Positions 44,775 to 54,812 are shown, counted from the first letter of the stretch. The stretch is 64,000 bases of DNA from Moraxella pluranimalium (GCF_002014825.1 NZ_MUYU01000006.1:305458-369457); one strand, 5' to 3'. Numbers and translations are program-made. The notes: generated from the letters alone by a model not told the origin.

Positions 44775-46136
44775 ATGAATACTTTGCCATTGTTTTTTAA
44801 TCTAAATAACAAAACCGTACTGATTGTCGGTGGCGGCGATGTCGCCCACCGCAAAGCGGTATTGATGGCAAAGGCACAAGCACGCATGGTGGTTATTGCC
44901 AAGAATTTTGATGAAGATTTTATTAATTTTCTAAATCAAATCGGCGCAACTTATCACCAAAAAAGCTATGAGCCAAGCGATTTGGATACTTATCAGCCTG
45001 CCATCGTCATCGGCGCGACCGATGATCATGCGGTGAATGTCGCACTGCATGGCGACTGTCAGGCTCGTGGCATCTCTGTGAATATCGTCGATACGCCTGA
45101 GCTTTGCGATTTTATTTTCCCTGCCATCGTCGATCGTGATCCTGTGGTGATTGGCGTGTCTAGTAATGGCAAAGCGCCTGTGCTGGCTCGATTAATCCGT
45201 GCCAAGATCGAAAGTAGCTTGCCAAGTAGCATCGGTAAGCTTGCTGCCAAAGCAGGTGAATTTCGTGCTAAGGTCAAAGATGCCTTGCCGACCATCACCG
45301 AGCGACGCTATTTTTGGGAATCGGTATTTGAGCGAGCGTTGGCGGATCGTCAGATTGGACCGCTGGATGATGAACTGCACAGCTTTATTGATCAAGGCAA
45401 ACAAGGCGGTGAAGTCTATATCGTCGGCGCAGGCGCAGGCGATCCTGATTTATTGACCTTTAAGGCACTCAGACTGATGCAACAGGCTGATGTCGTGCTG
45501 TATGATGCATTGGTATCGCCTGAGATTCTTGAGCTGTGCCGCCGTGATAGCCAAAAAATCTTTGTCGGTAAAAAACGCGCCGATCACGCCAAAACCCAAG
45601 AACAAATCAATGAGCTCATTGTTCAATACGCTAAGGCAGGGCATCGAGTACTACGCCTAAAAGGTGGCGATCCGTTTGTCTTTGGGCGTGGCGGTGAAGA
45701 GATGCTGGCGTGCCAAGCGGCGGGCGTGCCTTATCAGGTGGTCAGTGGCATCACAGCAGCGCTGGCAGCAGGTAGCTGTGCAGGCATTCCGCTGACACAT
45801 CGTGGCGTTGCGACATCGGTGCGATTTTTGACGGGCTGTTATCAGACCAATGATGCCTTTGATGGACTAAAAAGTGCTTATCAGCCTGATGAGACTTTGG
45901 TGTTTTATATGGGCTTGCACGCACTGCCTAAGATTGTCGATAGCCTTGTGGCATCAGGCTTGCCAAGTGATTTACCCATTGCCATCGTGTCCAATGCTAG
46001 CCTGCCAACCCAAGCGGTCTTGACAGGTACGCTTAGCGATATCGTCGCCAAACAGCAGGCGGATGGGGTGAGTGCACCTGCCATCATCATCGTTGGCAAG
46101 GTGGTTGAGCTATACCAACCCCAAAAGCCGATTTAA
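44775..46136 (+). CDS. cysG: Siroheme synthase CysG
   Basis: A bifunctional 453-residue enzyme making siroheme, the cofactor of CysI. The N-terminal half (about 1-210) is precorrin-2 dehydrogenase/ferrochelatase (VGGGDVAHRKAVL for NAD binding, GVSSNGKAPVLARL). The C-terminal half is uroporphyrinogen-III C-methyltransferase (VGAGAGDPDLLTFKAL, RLKGGDPFVFGRGGEE, VSGITAALA, AGIPLTHRG). Length matches E. coli CysG (457). It begins 28 bases after the DUF934 gene and probably shares its transcript. Confidence 0.96.
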   Translation: MNTLPLFFNLNNKTVLIVGGGDVAHRKAVLMAKAQARMVVIAKNFDEDFINFLNQIGATYHQKSYEPSDLDTYQPAIVIGATDDHAVNVALHGDCQARGISVNIVDTPELCDFIFPAIVDRDPVVIGVSSNGKAPVLARLIRAKIESSLPSSIGKLAAKAGEFRAKVKDALPTITERRYFWESVFERALADRQIGPLDDELHSFIDQGKQGGEVYIVGAGAGDPDLLTFKALRLMQQADVVLYDALVSPEILELCRRDSQKIFVGKKRADHAKTQEQINELIVQYAKAGHRVLRLKGGDPFVFGRGGEEMLACQAAGVPYQVVSGITAALAAGSCAGIPLTHRGVATSVRFLTGCYQTNDAFDGLKSAYQPDETLVFYMGLHALPKIVDSLVASGLPSDLPIAIVSNASLPTQAVLTGTLSDIVAKQQADGVSAPAIIIVGKVVELYQPQKPI

Positions 46137-46234
46137 AAAACCAACTGGTCGGTTTTGATTTATTTTCTAAATGAGAATGAATTGTAAAATTTCGTATTCT
46201 ACCGTAAATCAAGCATATGCAATCGCTGAAATTT

Positions 46235-46243
46235 TGCTATAAT
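46235..46243 (+). promoter_or_regulatory. Extended -10 promoter of the coiled-coil protein gene
   Basis: TGC followed by a perfect TATAAT (46238-46243) ends 38 bases before the start codon at 46282. No strong -35 is visible. Confidence 0.55.
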
Positions 46244-46281
46244 AAGTGGCATTTTTCACAAGATTATGGTTTGGGTTATTC

Positions 46282-47040
46282 ATGCCAAATAAGTTTTTAG
46301 TTTCTAAAGCTCGTCATGAGCGTGGGGCAACAGGTCAGATTTTGGCACTGTTTATGCTGGCACTGATTTTCGCATCGCTTGTTGTGGCGGTGATTGGGTT
46401 TAAATTTGGTTTTCGCCAAGGGGTATCTGATGCTGCTGAGAATATGCCACAAGTGGCAGCGGTAAGTGCTGATACACAAGCACTAAGCCAAGAGAATGCT
46501 CAGCTTAAGCAAGATGCTGCCACCGCTCGCCAAGAGCGTGATATCAGCATGGCGAACCTTGAGCGTCTGCGTGGCGAATACGAAGACCTAAAAACCACCA
46601 ATCTACAGCTAGAGCAAGTCAATGAACTGCTCAAGGCATCTGTAGCAGAGCAAGGCGGTGTGGCACTCAACATCATCGCATCAGAGATTATCTCGCTACC
46701 GCAGAACACTTTTGAATATCGCTTTGATGTGGCGATGATTGATGTATCGGGTAAGGCAGTGAAGATGATTCCTAAGCTGACTTTGCTAAATGCAACCAGC
46801 ATGGTTGAGATTCCGCTTGAGCCATCAAGCTATGACATCAAAGGCGTGGCGAATATTCGTGGTCGCTTTATCATGCCCGAAGGCTTTGAGCCAAAGCAGA
46901 TGAAGCTTGAGCTGATGGCAGGTACTCAAAAAGTCCAACAGCTTTACAACTGGCAAATTGGCAAAATCATCACTGATGCACCTGCATCACTTGCCGAAAT
47001 GCCAAACGCAAGCAATCGACCGATTCAAAAGTCTGAATAA
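46282..47040 (+). CDS. Membrane-anchored coiled-coil protein (DUF6776-like)
   Basis: A 252-residue protein with a short basic N-terminus, one transmembrane helix (about residues 18-45, QILALFMLALIFASLVVAVI) and a heptad-rich coiled coil (about 60-120: AQLKQDAATARQERDISMANLERL and following). A C-terminal beta-rich domain of about 120 residues follows (FEYRFDVAMIDVSGKAVKM, GRFIMPEGFEPKQMKLEL). The layout fits the uncharacterised DUF6776 family of Pseudomonadales, though I cannot confirm it by search. Orientation predicts the domain in the periplasm. ATG 46282 was chosen; an in-frame earlier start would lie on top of the promoter. Confidence 0.8.
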   Translation: MPNKFLVSKARHERGATGQILALFMLALIFASLVVAVIGFKFGFRQGVSDAAENMPQVAAVSADTQALSQENAQLKQDAATARQERDISMANLERLRGEYEDLKTTNLQLEQVNELLKASVAEQGGVALNIIASEIISLPQNTFEYRFDVAMIDVSGKAVKMIPKLTLLNATSMVEIPLEPSSYDIKGVANIRGRFIMPEGFEPKQMKLELMAGTQKVQQLYNWQIGKIITDAPASLAEMPNASNRPIQKSE

Positions 47041-47150
47041 TCAGCATTTTGTCTGCGTTGCCATAAGTGAGATGTTATCATCGCCGCTTATGGCATTTTT
47101 TATTGGCTGATTTTTTGATACACTATGAGTTCAATGATTGTGTGGATATA

Positions 47151-47492
47151 ATGATGAACAAGATTTTTGCCAGTGGTGATGAACACAGCCAAAGCGATAT
47201 TTCTGTTGGTGTGATTACCCAAACCAAGCCCATGACCGCCCGCCCGCAGATGTATGCGGTGGTGATGCACAATGATAATTACACGACGATGGAGTTCGTG
47301 GTGTTTGTGCTGGTTGAGATTTTTGAGCATGATATGGATGAAGCCTATCGCTTAATGATGCAGATTCACGAGACGGGGCGTGCGGTGGTGGCGATATTGC
47401 CATTTGACATCGCTGAGATGAAAGTCGATGAAGTCAATGAACTTGCCGAGCAAGAAGAATATCCGCTATTGACTACGATTGAGAAATTATAA
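47151..47492 (+). CDS. clpS: ATP-dependent Clp protease adaptor ClpS
   Basis: Adaptor that delivers N-end-rule substrates to ClpAP. The core motif MYAVVMHNDNYTTMEFVVFVL contains the Asn-Asp pair that binds the substrate N-terminus, followed by HETGRAVVAI. Two ATGs are possible, 47151 and 47154; GGA at 47144 gives better spacing to the second. About 113 residues long, with a short flexible N-terminus as usual. clpA follows after 18 bases, the standard clpS-clpA pair. Confidence 0.95.
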   Translation: MMNKIFASGDEHSQSDISVGVITQTKPMTARPQMYAVVMHNDNYTTMEFVVFVLVEIFEHDMDEAYRLMMQIHETGRAVVAILPFDIAEMKVDEVNELAEQEEYPLLTTIEKL

Positions 47493-47510
47493 TAAGAGAA
47501 CTCATTAATT

Positions 47511-49826
47511 ATGTTTAATCAAGATTTTTTGGCAATTCAAGAATTTATGCATGAATATGCCAAACGACAAGGGCATCAGTTTGTGACCGTTGAGCATCTA
47601 TTGCTTGGGCTCTTAAAAGACGAAAACTGCGTGCAGATTCTTGAAGCTTGCGAAGCGGATACAGGGGTTATTTTGACAGCGCTCAAGGACTATCTGCGTG
47701 ATTATATCCCCAAGCGAGACGGCGCTGACCCTATGCCGACCAAGAGTCTGACCCGTGTTATGCAGCGGGCGATTTGGCAGGTGCAATCAAGCCAATCGGG
47801 CGAAGAAGTCGCACCGACTGATTTGCTGGTGGCAATTTTTAAGGAAGATGAAAGCTTTGCCAATGAGCTATTGCAGTCATCGGGCGTGGATATCCTAAGC
47901 GTGATGCGTGAGATTTCGGTACAAAGTCGTGCCAAGATGGTGGATTATGCCCTAAAAGGCGATGGCGACACTGTCGATGGCAAACGACGCACAAGTGTCA
48001 AAGAAAACCCGCTTGATGCCTATACGATTAATCTGAACGAGCAAGCCAAGCTTGGCAAAACTGACCCGCTAATCGGGCGTGCTGATGAGATTGAGCGTAC
48101 AGCGCAGATACTGTGCCGCCGCCGCAAGAATAATCCTTTGCTTGTTGGCGACCCGGGCGTGGGTAAGACAGCGATTGCCGAAGGCTTGGCGTGGCTGATT
48201 GTCCATAACAAAGCACCCAAGCCACTGGCGAATGCGACCATTTATAGCCTAGATATGGGTGCGCTGATTGCAGGGACGAAGTTTCGTGGTGAGTTTGAAG
48301 CTCGCATGAAAGCACTGCTGGATGAGCTAAAACAGCTGCCTGATGCCATCTTGTTCATTGATGAGATTCATATGGTCATCGGTGCAGGCGGTTCGATGGA
48401 TGGCAGTATGGATGTGTCCAATCTGATTAAGCCTGCCCTTGCCAAAGGTGAGATGCGCTGTATCGGCTCGACGACCTTTGTGGAATATCGGCAGATTTTT
48501 GAAAAAGATCATGCCTTGTCACGCCGTTTCCAAAAAATCGACATCAAAGAGCCATCCATCCTTGATACCATTGACATCATTCGTGGGCTAAAAGGCTATT
48601 ATGAAAGCTTTCATCAGGTGACTTATACCGATGATGCCATCGAGACGGCAGTGCGACTGTCTGATAAGCACATTCATGAGCGATTTTTGCCTGACAAAGC
48701 AATCGATGTCATCGATGAAGCAGGCGCATACCTAAAGCTACACACACAAGCAGACGATAGTGCTGACCAAGTAGATGGTATTAATCAAGATAATACTGAT
48801 CAGCAAGCTGAAGTGACTGATGAGAATACAGCAAAGCCAGTGGTTGATACGGCATTGATTGAGCGTATTATTGCCAAAATCGCTCGCATTCCGCCAAAGT
48901 CTGTCTCATCTGATGATAAGCATATCCTAAAAAATCTCAAAGCTAATCTAAAACAAGTGGTCTTTGGTCAAGATGAAGCGGTGGATGTGCTGACTGATGC
49001 GATTTTGCTCGCTCGCTCTGGGCTGACCAATCCTGATAAGCCAATCGGCTCGTTCTTGTTCGCAGGGCCGACGGGCGTGGGCAAGACCGAAATCAGTAAA
49101 CAGCTTGCCAAGATGCTTGGCGTTGAGCTGATTCGCTTTGATATGAGCGAGTACATGGAAGCGCATACGGCATCTCGTCTGATTGGTGCGCCGCCGGGCT
49201 ATGTCGGCTATGATCAAGGCGGGCTTTTGACCGAAAAAATCAATCAGCATCCGCACTGTGTACTACTACTCGATGAGCTTGAAAAAGCGCATAGCGATGT
49301 GTTCAACCTACTGCTACAAGTGATGGATCATGGCACGCTGACGGATAATAATGGGCGTTCGGTGTCGTTTAAGCAGGTGATTTTGGTGATGACGACCAAT
49401 GTTGGCGCAGATGCGATTAGCAAAAATTCGATGGGCTTTACCGAACAAAGCCACCATACGGACAACACCGCCGCCATTAATCGCACCTTTAGCCCCGAGT
49501 TTCGCAATCGACTGGACGCCATTGTCAATTTTGCACCATTATCCCGTACGGTCATCGATGGTGTGGTGGATAAGTTCATCACCGAGCTTAGCCAGCTACT
49601 ACTTGCCAAAAATATCATTCTCAAAGTTGATGATGCAGTGCGTAGCCATCTTGCTGATAGGGGATATGATCGCTTGATGGGCGCTCGTCCGATGGCACGA
49701 CTGATACAAGATAAACTCAAAAAACCGCTATCGCAGATGATACTGTTTGGTGAGCTGACTGATGGTGGCGCGGTGACAGCAGTGATGCAGGGGGATGAAG
49801 TGGGATTTGAAGTGGCTTGTACTTAA
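47511..49826 (+). CDS. clpA: ATP-dependent Clp protease ATP-binding subunit ClpA
   Basis: Hexameric AAA+ unfoldase that feeds ClpP. The 771-residue protein has the double N-terminal Clp repeat (about 1-145), nucleotide-binding domain 1 with GDPGVGKTAIAEGLAW and Walker B ILFIDEIHMV, and domain 2 with GPTGVGKTEISKQLAKMLG and VLLLDELEKAH. It lacks the long middle domain of ClpB. An acidic insert of about 40 residues (around 415-450, with ADDSADQVDGINQDN) lies before domain 2. The IGF-type loop for ClpP binding is expected near SMGFTEQSHH. The gene order after clpS confirms identity. Confidence 0.96.
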   Translation: MFNQDFLAIQEFMHEYAKRQGHQFVTVEHLLLGLLKDENCVQILEACEADTGVILTALKDYLRDYIPKRDGADPMPTKSLTRVMQRAIWQVQSSQSGEEVAPTDLLVAIFKEDESFANELLQSSGVDILSVMREISVQSRAKMVDYALKGDGDTVDGKRRTSVKENPLDAYTINLNEQAKLGKTDPLIGRADEIERTAQILCRRRKNNPLLVGDPGVGKTAIAEGLAWLIVHNKAPKPLANATIYSLDMGALIAGTKFRGEFEARMKALLDELKQLPDAILFIDEIHMVIGAGGSMDGSMDVSNLIKPALAKGEMRCIGSTTFVEYRQIFEKDHALSRRFQKIDIKEPSILDTIDIIRGLKGYYESFHQVTYTDDAIETAVRLSDKHIHERFLPDKAIDVIDEAGAYLKLHTQADDSADQVDGINQDNTDQQAEVTDENTAKPVVDTALIERIIAKIARIPPKSVSSDDKHILKNLKANLKQVVFGQDEAVDVLTDAILLARSGLTNPDKPIGSFLFAGPTGVGKTEISKQLAKMLGVELIRFDMSEYMEAHTASRLIGAPPGYVGYDQGGLLTEKINQHPHCVLLLDELEKAHSDVFNLLLQVMDHGTLTDNNGRSVSFKQVILVMTTNVGADAISKNSMGFTEQSHHTDNTAAINRTFSPEFRNRLDAIVNFAPLSRTVIDGVVDKFITELSQLLLAKNIILKVDDAVRSHLADRGYDRLMGARPMARLIQDKLKKPLSQMILFGELTDGGAVTAVMQGDEVGFEVACT

Positions 49827-49858
49827 GTTGTCTATTGCTTATACCAACAAAAAGACGA

Positions 49859-49893
49859 TAAAAAATCAGCCGCTCAAAATGAACGGCTGATTT
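49859..49893. terminator. Terminator between clpA and htpX
   Basis: AAATCAGCCG and CGGCTGATTT form a 10-bp stem around an 11-base loop. On the minus strand it is followed by six T, so it is strongest for htpX; on the plus strand TTTCATTT follows, which can serve clpA. Confidence 0.8.
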
Positions 49894-49908
49894 CATTTGG
49901 CTAACAGA

Positions 49909-50814
49909 TTAACCTTGAAACTTCTGCAAAGCTGCCACACGATCATCAAGTGTCGGGTGTGAGCGGAATAGATTTGCCATGCTAAAGCCTTGAGATTGAC
50001 CTGATGAGATAGCAAAGGCTTTCATCGCTTCAGGCATCTGGTCAGGGCGAGCTTCGGCAGGGCGTAGGGCGTTTAGCGCGCTAATCATCTTATCACGACC
50101 TGCTAGGCGAGCACCCATCTCATCAGCACGATATTCACGCAGGCGAGAGAACCACATCACGATTGCAGATGCTAGGATGCCAAGTAGGATATCCATTACC
50201 ATGCTGGTGATAAAATAAGCAATGCCAGGGCTGTCGCTTTCGTTTTTGAAAATCATACGATCTACAAAGTTACCAATAATACGAGCAAAGAACATCACAA
50301 AGGCGTTCACCACCCCTTGAATCAGCGCAAGTGTCACCATATCACCATTGGCAACGTGACCAATCTCATGCGCAAGTACGGCTTCGACTTCGTCAGGTGT
50401 CATGGTGTGAATCAGACCAGTTGAGACGGCGACTAGCGAGCTGTTTTTGCTCCAGCCGGTGGCAAAGGCGTTCGGCTGTGCTGAATCAAAAATCCCCACT
50501 TCAGGCATCTTGATGCCTACCGCTTGTGCTTGGCGGGCAACGGTATCAACAAGCCATTGTTCAGTGCCATTTTGTGGCGTTTCAATCACGACAGTGCCGG
50601 TAGATTTTTTTGCCATCCATTTTGACAAAAATAGCGAGATGATAGAGCCACCCATACCCCACACAAGACACATGACCATGAGTGAGATTAGGTTTAGATT
50701 GCCACCTGAATGGACGCCACCCAAGCCAAACACGGCTGAAATCACCGTAAAGGCGATACCGCAGACAAGTAATACCGCTAGGTTGGTTAATAAGAATAAA
50801 CCAATTCGCATCAT
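49909..50814 (-). CDS. htpX: Membrane zinc protease HtpX
   Basis: A 301-residue inner-membrane metalloprotease (M48) that degrades misfolded membrane proteins together with FtsH. It has two N-terminal membrane helices ([17 protein letters not shown]), the zinc motif [10 protein letters not shown], further hydrophobic segments and the downstream [13 protein letters not shown] with the third ligand. The C-terminus [13 protein letters not shown] is typical. ATG 50814 gives MMRI as in most homologues; AAGGAAA lies upstream. Usually controlled by envelope or heat stress, but no such site is evident here. Confidence 0.96.
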   Translation of the reverse strand: MMRIGLFLLTNLAVLLVCGIAFTVISAVFGLGGVHSGGNLNLISLMVMCLVWGMGGSIISLFLSKWMAKKSTGTVVIETPQNGTEQWLVDTVARQAQAVGIKMPEVGIFDSAQPNAFATGWSKNSSLVAVSTGLIHTMTPDEVEAVLAHEIGHVANGDMVTLALIQGVVNAFVMFFARIIGNFVDRMIFKNESDSPGIAYFITSMVMDILLGILASAIVMWFSRLREYRADEMGARLAGRDKMISALNALRPAEARPDQMPEAMKAFAISSGQSQGFSMANLFRSHPTLDDRVAALQKFQG

Positions 50815-50888
50815 AAGAATGATTTCCTTTTAAAATGAATTTAAGTCAGTTATTTTGATTATTATAAGGATATTCGGACAAAATAAAA

Positions 50889-50920
50889 GGCAAAATTCAG
50901 AGAAATATCTAAATTTTGCC
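50889..50920 (-). terminator. Probable terminator of the lytic transglycosylase gene
   Basis: GGCAAAATT and AATTTTGCC pair around a 14-base loop; on the minus strand TTTTATTTT follows. It lies 49 bases after the stop codon. Confidence 0.55.
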
Positions 50921-50968
50921 TTAAAATACAAAAAAACTGACAAAGTTTATTGTAATTGCAATATGGGC

Positions 50969-51835
50969 TTAGTCACGGCTAGAGATATAGACACGACCGT
51001 CATTCGAGCCGATATTTGGATTGCTTGGTGTGGCGTAGTTGCCATTGCTACCAATAACTTGACTGGTATGTGAAATGGTTGTACTTGCAGGTAGGGTATT
51101 CATCGCAAGTGTCGTACGAGCACCATTGAAACCTTGATATAGGCTAGCATCTAGGCTGTAGATGTTGTTATAGCGTTCATTGACTTTTTGTACGTAGTTG
51201 CGAGTTTCGCGAAATGGCGGGATGCCACCATATTTACGCACATTGCCAGGGTCAGCATTATAAGCGGCGATGACATGATTTGGGTTGCTAAACATGGTTT
51301 GCAACAGGGCGATGTACTTAGTACCGCCTTCGATATTTTCAGCAGGGTCATAAGCATTATATACGCCCATTTCGCGAGCAGTACCTGGCATCAATTGCAT
51401 CAAGCCCATCGCACCAACTGGTGAGCGAGCATTTGATTTAAATACAGATTCGGTATGGATGATGGCTTTGACCAAAGCTGGGTCAACACCATGACGTGCT
51501 GCAGCACTACGAATAAGGTCATCATACTGACTACGATCTGAACTACTAGAGCTGTATGATGATGACCAGTCTGATGATGTGAATGCTGAATAATTAGATT
51601 GGTTGCTTGATGTGTAGCTTGAGTTTGCCAAGCCTTCAGCGGCATAGCTGATGGTCTGCGACTGAGTAAGTGTCGCAGTTTGGGCGAATTTGTTAGCACC
51701 TTGTGTGCTTGGTTGAACGCTGACGGTAACACCACCCGCTGGGCTGATTGTCGTGGTTACGTTAGCTTGTGCAACAGTGCTGATTAGTGCAGTTGCAAGG
51801 GCAGTTAGGGTTAGTTTTTTGGTAAAAATTGACAT
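50969..51835 (-). CDS. Secreted lytic transglycosylase (SLT domain)
   Basis: A 288-residue exported enzyme that cleaves peptidoglycan glycan strands non-hydrolytically. A signal peptide (MSIFTKKLTLTALATALIS, cleavage after AQA near residue 24) and a long Ser/Thr-rich linker (to about 100, including SSSYSSSSSD) precede an SLT/lysozyme-like domain: HGVDPALVKAIIHTESVF with the catalytic glutamate, SPVGAMGLMQLMPGTARE, AAYNADPGNV and ETRNYVQKV. The C-terminal 60 residues are a polar tail without known domain. No lipobox, so it should be soluble in the periplasm. Transcribed alone. Confidence 0.9.
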   Translation of the reverse strand: MSIFTKKLTLTALATALISTVAQANVTTTISPAGGVTVSVQPSTQGANKFAQTATLTQSQTISYAAEGLANSSYTSSNQSNYSAFTSSDWSSSYSSSSSDRSQYDDLIRSAAARHGVDPALVKAIIHTESVFKSNARSPVGAMGLMQLMPGTAREMGVYNAYDPAENIEGGTKYIALLQTMFSNPNHVIAAYNADPGNVRKYGGIPPFRETRNYVQKVNERYNNIYSLDASLYQGFNGARTTLAMNTLPASTTISHTSQVIGSNGNYATPSNPNIGSNDGRVYISSRD

Positions 51836-52175
51836 AACTAAACAGAATGATTAAAAATGTGAGAGGCATTGTATAGCATACAAATCGATATGGCTAGTAA
51901 AAATTATGTCATTTTTACAAAACTTTACAATTAGGCAAGATTAGATTTAGCTTATAAATACCAAAGTAAGATAACCGTGCTATGCTTGATGGATTAAGCA
52001 ACAAACTGCTGAAAAATTCACCGTTTTATTGGGTTTACCGATAAATAAAGACTGGCTAAAATTACTACTGAATTTTTCAAGCGACCAAATTGTAACAAAA
52101 TATGTTTGACCACTTTACAAAAAAGCCCAAATTGGCATTTGGGCAGTTTGGATAATTAGGTCAAAAAAACGGGTG
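51836..52175. other. Intergenic stretch without a gene
   Basis: These 340 bases lie between the lytic transglycosylase start and the ypjD stop, both on the minus strand. They contain the ypjD terminator (52119-52144) and presumably the transglycosylase promoter. I found no tRNA, small ORF with ribosome site or repeat. Confidence 0.6.
52119..52144 (-). terminator. Intrinsic terminator of the ypjD-like gene
   Basis: On the minus strand, GCCCAAAT and ATTTGGGC pair around TGCC and are followed by six T, 32 bases after the stop codon. Confidence 0.85.
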
Positions 52176-52970
52176 CTATTGGATAAACAACTCCATCACC
52201 GCTTTTGAGCCAACAAAGCCAATGGCAAGTAGGGCAAAGCCATAGATGGCAAAAGTCGCCGCGCGCTTACCCCGCCAGCCATAGCGATAATGACCAGTAA
52301 TCAGCACGCCATATAATAACCAGCTGAGCACACTAAACACCATCTTGTGTGCGATGTGCTGTGTCATGATGTCATAAGTCGCCCCAAAGCCTAAGCCTAG
52401 TGCGATGCTCAAAATCACAAAGCCCATCAAAATCATATCAAATAACAAGCTCTCCATGCTCTGTAGCGATGGCAGGCGAGATACCCAAAAGCGATGAATG
52501 GTCTTGTGCTTGAGTTCACGGATTTGTAGCCGAAGCAGTAGCCCTTGTACCGCTGCCATCAGTAGTACGCAATAAGCGGCAAAAGACAGCAGGATATGCA
52601 CCTGAAGATTAATGCCAAGCTGTTCAATCGGCTCATAAGTGGCATCGCCGATATAGCCCAAGCTCACCCCGATCAACGCACTTGGCACTGCCAAAATCCC
52701 AAGGCTTAAAATCGGACGATACAAGCCAAACAGCACATAAAATAGTAGGAAAAATAAGCCTGTGAGATTTAGTGTATTATATAGATTAAAATTTAGCCCA
52801 TCCGTGGTGATGATTTGCGGATACAATAAACAGCCGTGTAAAATCAGCCCAATGCCAAGCACGCCCAGTAGCAAACCTTTTGAAATACTGCTTTGCTTGA
52901 CCAAGGCATTTGCCAAATACAGACTGCTTGCCGTATAAATCAGCACGACACTCAAAAAAATCAACAGCAC
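52176..52970 (-). CDS. CcsA/YpjD-like inner-membrane protein
   Basis: A 264-residue integral membrane protein with about eight hydrophobic helices, of the cytochrome c assembly (CcsA/CcmC/HemX) superfamily in its YpjD form. Position beside ffh, in divergent orientation, is the same as E. coli ypjD, which has been linked to metal-ion homeostasis rather than proven cytochrome assembly. The start codon is GTG at 52970 (GGGG upstream). True function here is not clear from sequence. Confidence 0.82.
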   Translation of the reverse strand: MLLIFLSVVLIYTASSLYLANALVKQSSISKGLLLGVLGIGLILHGCLLYPQIITTDGLNFNLYNTLNLTGLFFLLFYVLFGLYRPILSLGILAVPSALIGVSLGYIGDATYEPIEQLGINLQVHILLSFAAYCVLLMAAVQGLLLRLQIRELKHKTIHRFWVSRLPSLQSMESLLFDMILMGFVILSIALGLGFGATYDIMTQHIAHKMVFSVLSWLLYGVLITGHYRYGWRGKRAATFAIYGFALLAIGFVGSKAVMELFIQ

Positions 52971-53081
52971 AAAAACCCCTTTATTCTTATACCATCAACA
53001 CATCAAGCCTGCTTGTGTTGCGTGATTACACGCTAAAATACAGCAAAAATAGTCAATATTGATGGGATTCGTGCAATTAAA

Positions 53082-53111
53082 TTGGAATATTTGCCTAATT
53101 TAGCATAAAAT
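53082..53111 (+). promoter_or_regulatory. Candidate promoter of ffh
   Basis: TTGGAA (53082-53087), an 18-base spacer and TAAAAT (53106-53111), 75 bases before the ffh start, in the 216-base divergent gap with the ypjD-like gene. Confidence 0.45.
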
Positions 53112-53186
53112 AGCAGTTATTTGTAGCAATAGTTTTGGCAAGTGGCTATCTTGACACGCTTGTCACTTGATAATGACGGATTTGAT

Positions 53187-54731
53187 ATGTTTGATACTTT
53201 AACAGAACGACTCTCTGGCAGTTTGCGTAATATCGCAGGTACTGGTCAGCTCACCGAAGATAACATCAAAGACACGCTGCGTGAAGTGCGTATGGCACTG
53301 CTTGAAGCGGATGTGGCATTGCCTGTGGCACGAGATTTTGTCGCCAAGGTCAAAGAGCAGGCGCTTGGTCAAGATGTCCTAAAAGAGCTGGCACCAGGTC
53401 AAGCCTTTGTCAAAATCGTCTATGATGAGCTGACCGAAATGATGGGGAGTGCAAACCAATCACTTGAGATGACAGGTAAGCCACCGATGGTCTATTTGCT
53501 GGCTGGTTTGCAAGGTGCGGGTAAGACGACCACAGCGGGTAAATTGGCGAAGTTTTTGCAAGAAAAACAAGGCAAAAAAGTCATGCTGGTATCAGCTGAC
53601 GTGTATCGTCCTGCGGCGATTAAGCAGCTTGAGCAGGTGGCAGGACAGGTCAAAGCAAGCTTTGTGCCATCATCGGTGGATGAAAAGCCGATTGATATCG
53701 CTCGTCGTGCAATCAATGAAGCTAAGCTACAGTACCAAGACATCCTAATCATCGACACCGCAGGTCGCTTGCACATCGATGATGAGATGATGGATGAAAT
53801 CAAAGAGCTGACCGCAGCGGTCAATCCAGTGGAGACACTGTTCGTCGTCGATGCGATGACTGGTCAAGACGCTGCCAATACCGCCAAAGCATTCAATGAT
53901 GCACTGCCATTGACTGGTGTGATTTTGACCAAGACCGATGGCGATGCCCGTGGTGGTGCGGCTCTGTCGGTGCGTGCGATTACTGGTAAGCCGATTAAGT
54001 TTTTGGGTCGTGGCGAAAAACTAGAAGCACTTGAGCTATTCCACCCTGAGCGTATCGCACAGCGTATTCTCGGCATGGGTGATGTGCTGAGTTTGGTCGA
54101 AGAAGTCGAAGCCAAAATCGACCGCGAAAAAGCCGAACAAATGGCGAAAAAGATGCAAAAGGGCGGTGAATTTGACCTTGAAGATCTTTTGACTCAGTTC
54201 CAACAAATGAAAAATCTAGGCGGTATGGCAGGTTTTTTGGATAAGATGCCAGGCTTAGGCGGTGCAGATATCCAAAAGGCGATGGCAGAAGCCAAGCCAG
54301 AAGAAAAGGTCAAAGAAATGGAAGCATTGATTCATTCGATGACGCCATTTGAACGCCAAAATCCAGACAAAATCACCCCAAGCCGTAAGCGTCGTATTGC
54401 TGCAGGTTCGGGCAAGCAAATTCAAGATGTCAATCGTCTGCTCAAGCAACACAAGCAGATGGCAAAAATGATGAAGATGATCAGCCGTCCTGATGGTATC
54501 GGCAAGATGATGAAAGCGGTACAGGGCTTGACTCGTGGTATGTCGGGCGGTGGCCCATTGTTTGGCAATAAAGGCGGTGATGCCAATCAAGCAGTAAATA
54601 TGGCAGAGATGCAAAAATCGATGCAGGATTTGGGGCTAAACCCGAACGATTTGCCAAGCATGGAAGAAATGCAGAAAAAAATGCAAGAAATGGGCGGTCA
54701 GCTGCCACCACAATTCAAAAAACGCTTCTGA
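53187..54731 (+). CDS. ffh: Signal recognition particle protein Ffh
   Basis: GTPase subunit of the bacterial SRP that, with 4.5S RNA, targets nascent membrane proteins to FtsY. The 514-residue protein has the N domain, the G domain with GLQGAGKTTTAGKLA, DTAGRLHIDDEM, TKTDGDARGGAALS, and a methionine-rich M domain ending in MEEMQKKMQEMGGQLPP. The C-terminal tail is longer than in E. coli (453), with an inserted Gly/Asn-rich stretch. ATG 53187 (MFDTLTERLSGSL) matches known Ffh starts; the frame extending to 53142 is not conserved sequence. The SRP RNA gene is not in this window. Confidence 0.96.
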   Translation: MFDTLTERLSGSLRNIAGTGQLTEDNIKDTLREVRMALLEADVALPVARDFVAKVKEQALGQDVLKELAPGQAFVKIVYDELTEMMGSANQSLEMTGKPPMVYLLAGLQGAGKTTTAGKLAKFLQEKQGKKVMLVSADVYRPAAIKQLEQVAGQVKASFVPSSVDEKPIDIARRAINEAKLQYQDILIIDTAGRLHIDDEMMDEIKELTAAVNPVETLFVVDAMTGQDAANTAKAFNDALPLTGVILTKTDGDARGGAALSVRAITGKPIKFLGRGEKLEALELFHPERIAQRILGMGDVLSLVEEVEAKIDREKAEQMAKKMQKGGEFDLEDLLTQFQQMKNLGGMAGFLDKMPGLGGADIQKAMAEAKPEEKVKEMEALIHSMTPFERQNPDKITPSRKRRIAAGSGKQIQDVNRLLKQHKQMAKMMKMISRPDGIGKMMKAVQGLTRGMSGGGPLFGNKGGDANQAVNMAEMQKSMQDLGLNPNDLPSMEEMQKKMQEMGGQLPPQFKKRF

Positions 54732-54752
54732 TGCATTCATGGTATCACGACG

Positions 54753-54779
54753 CCCAAGCTGTCATGGCTTGGGTCTTAA
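54753..54779 (+). terminator. Possible terminator after ffh
   Basis: CCCAAGC and GCTTGGG pair around a 7-base loop, followed only by TCTTAACTTT. The weak T-run makes it uncertain; tsaB starts 34 bases further on. Confidence 0.35.
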
Positions 54780-54812
54780 CTTTGGCGATAAAAAGTTTTT
54801 AGAAGGTGAGAT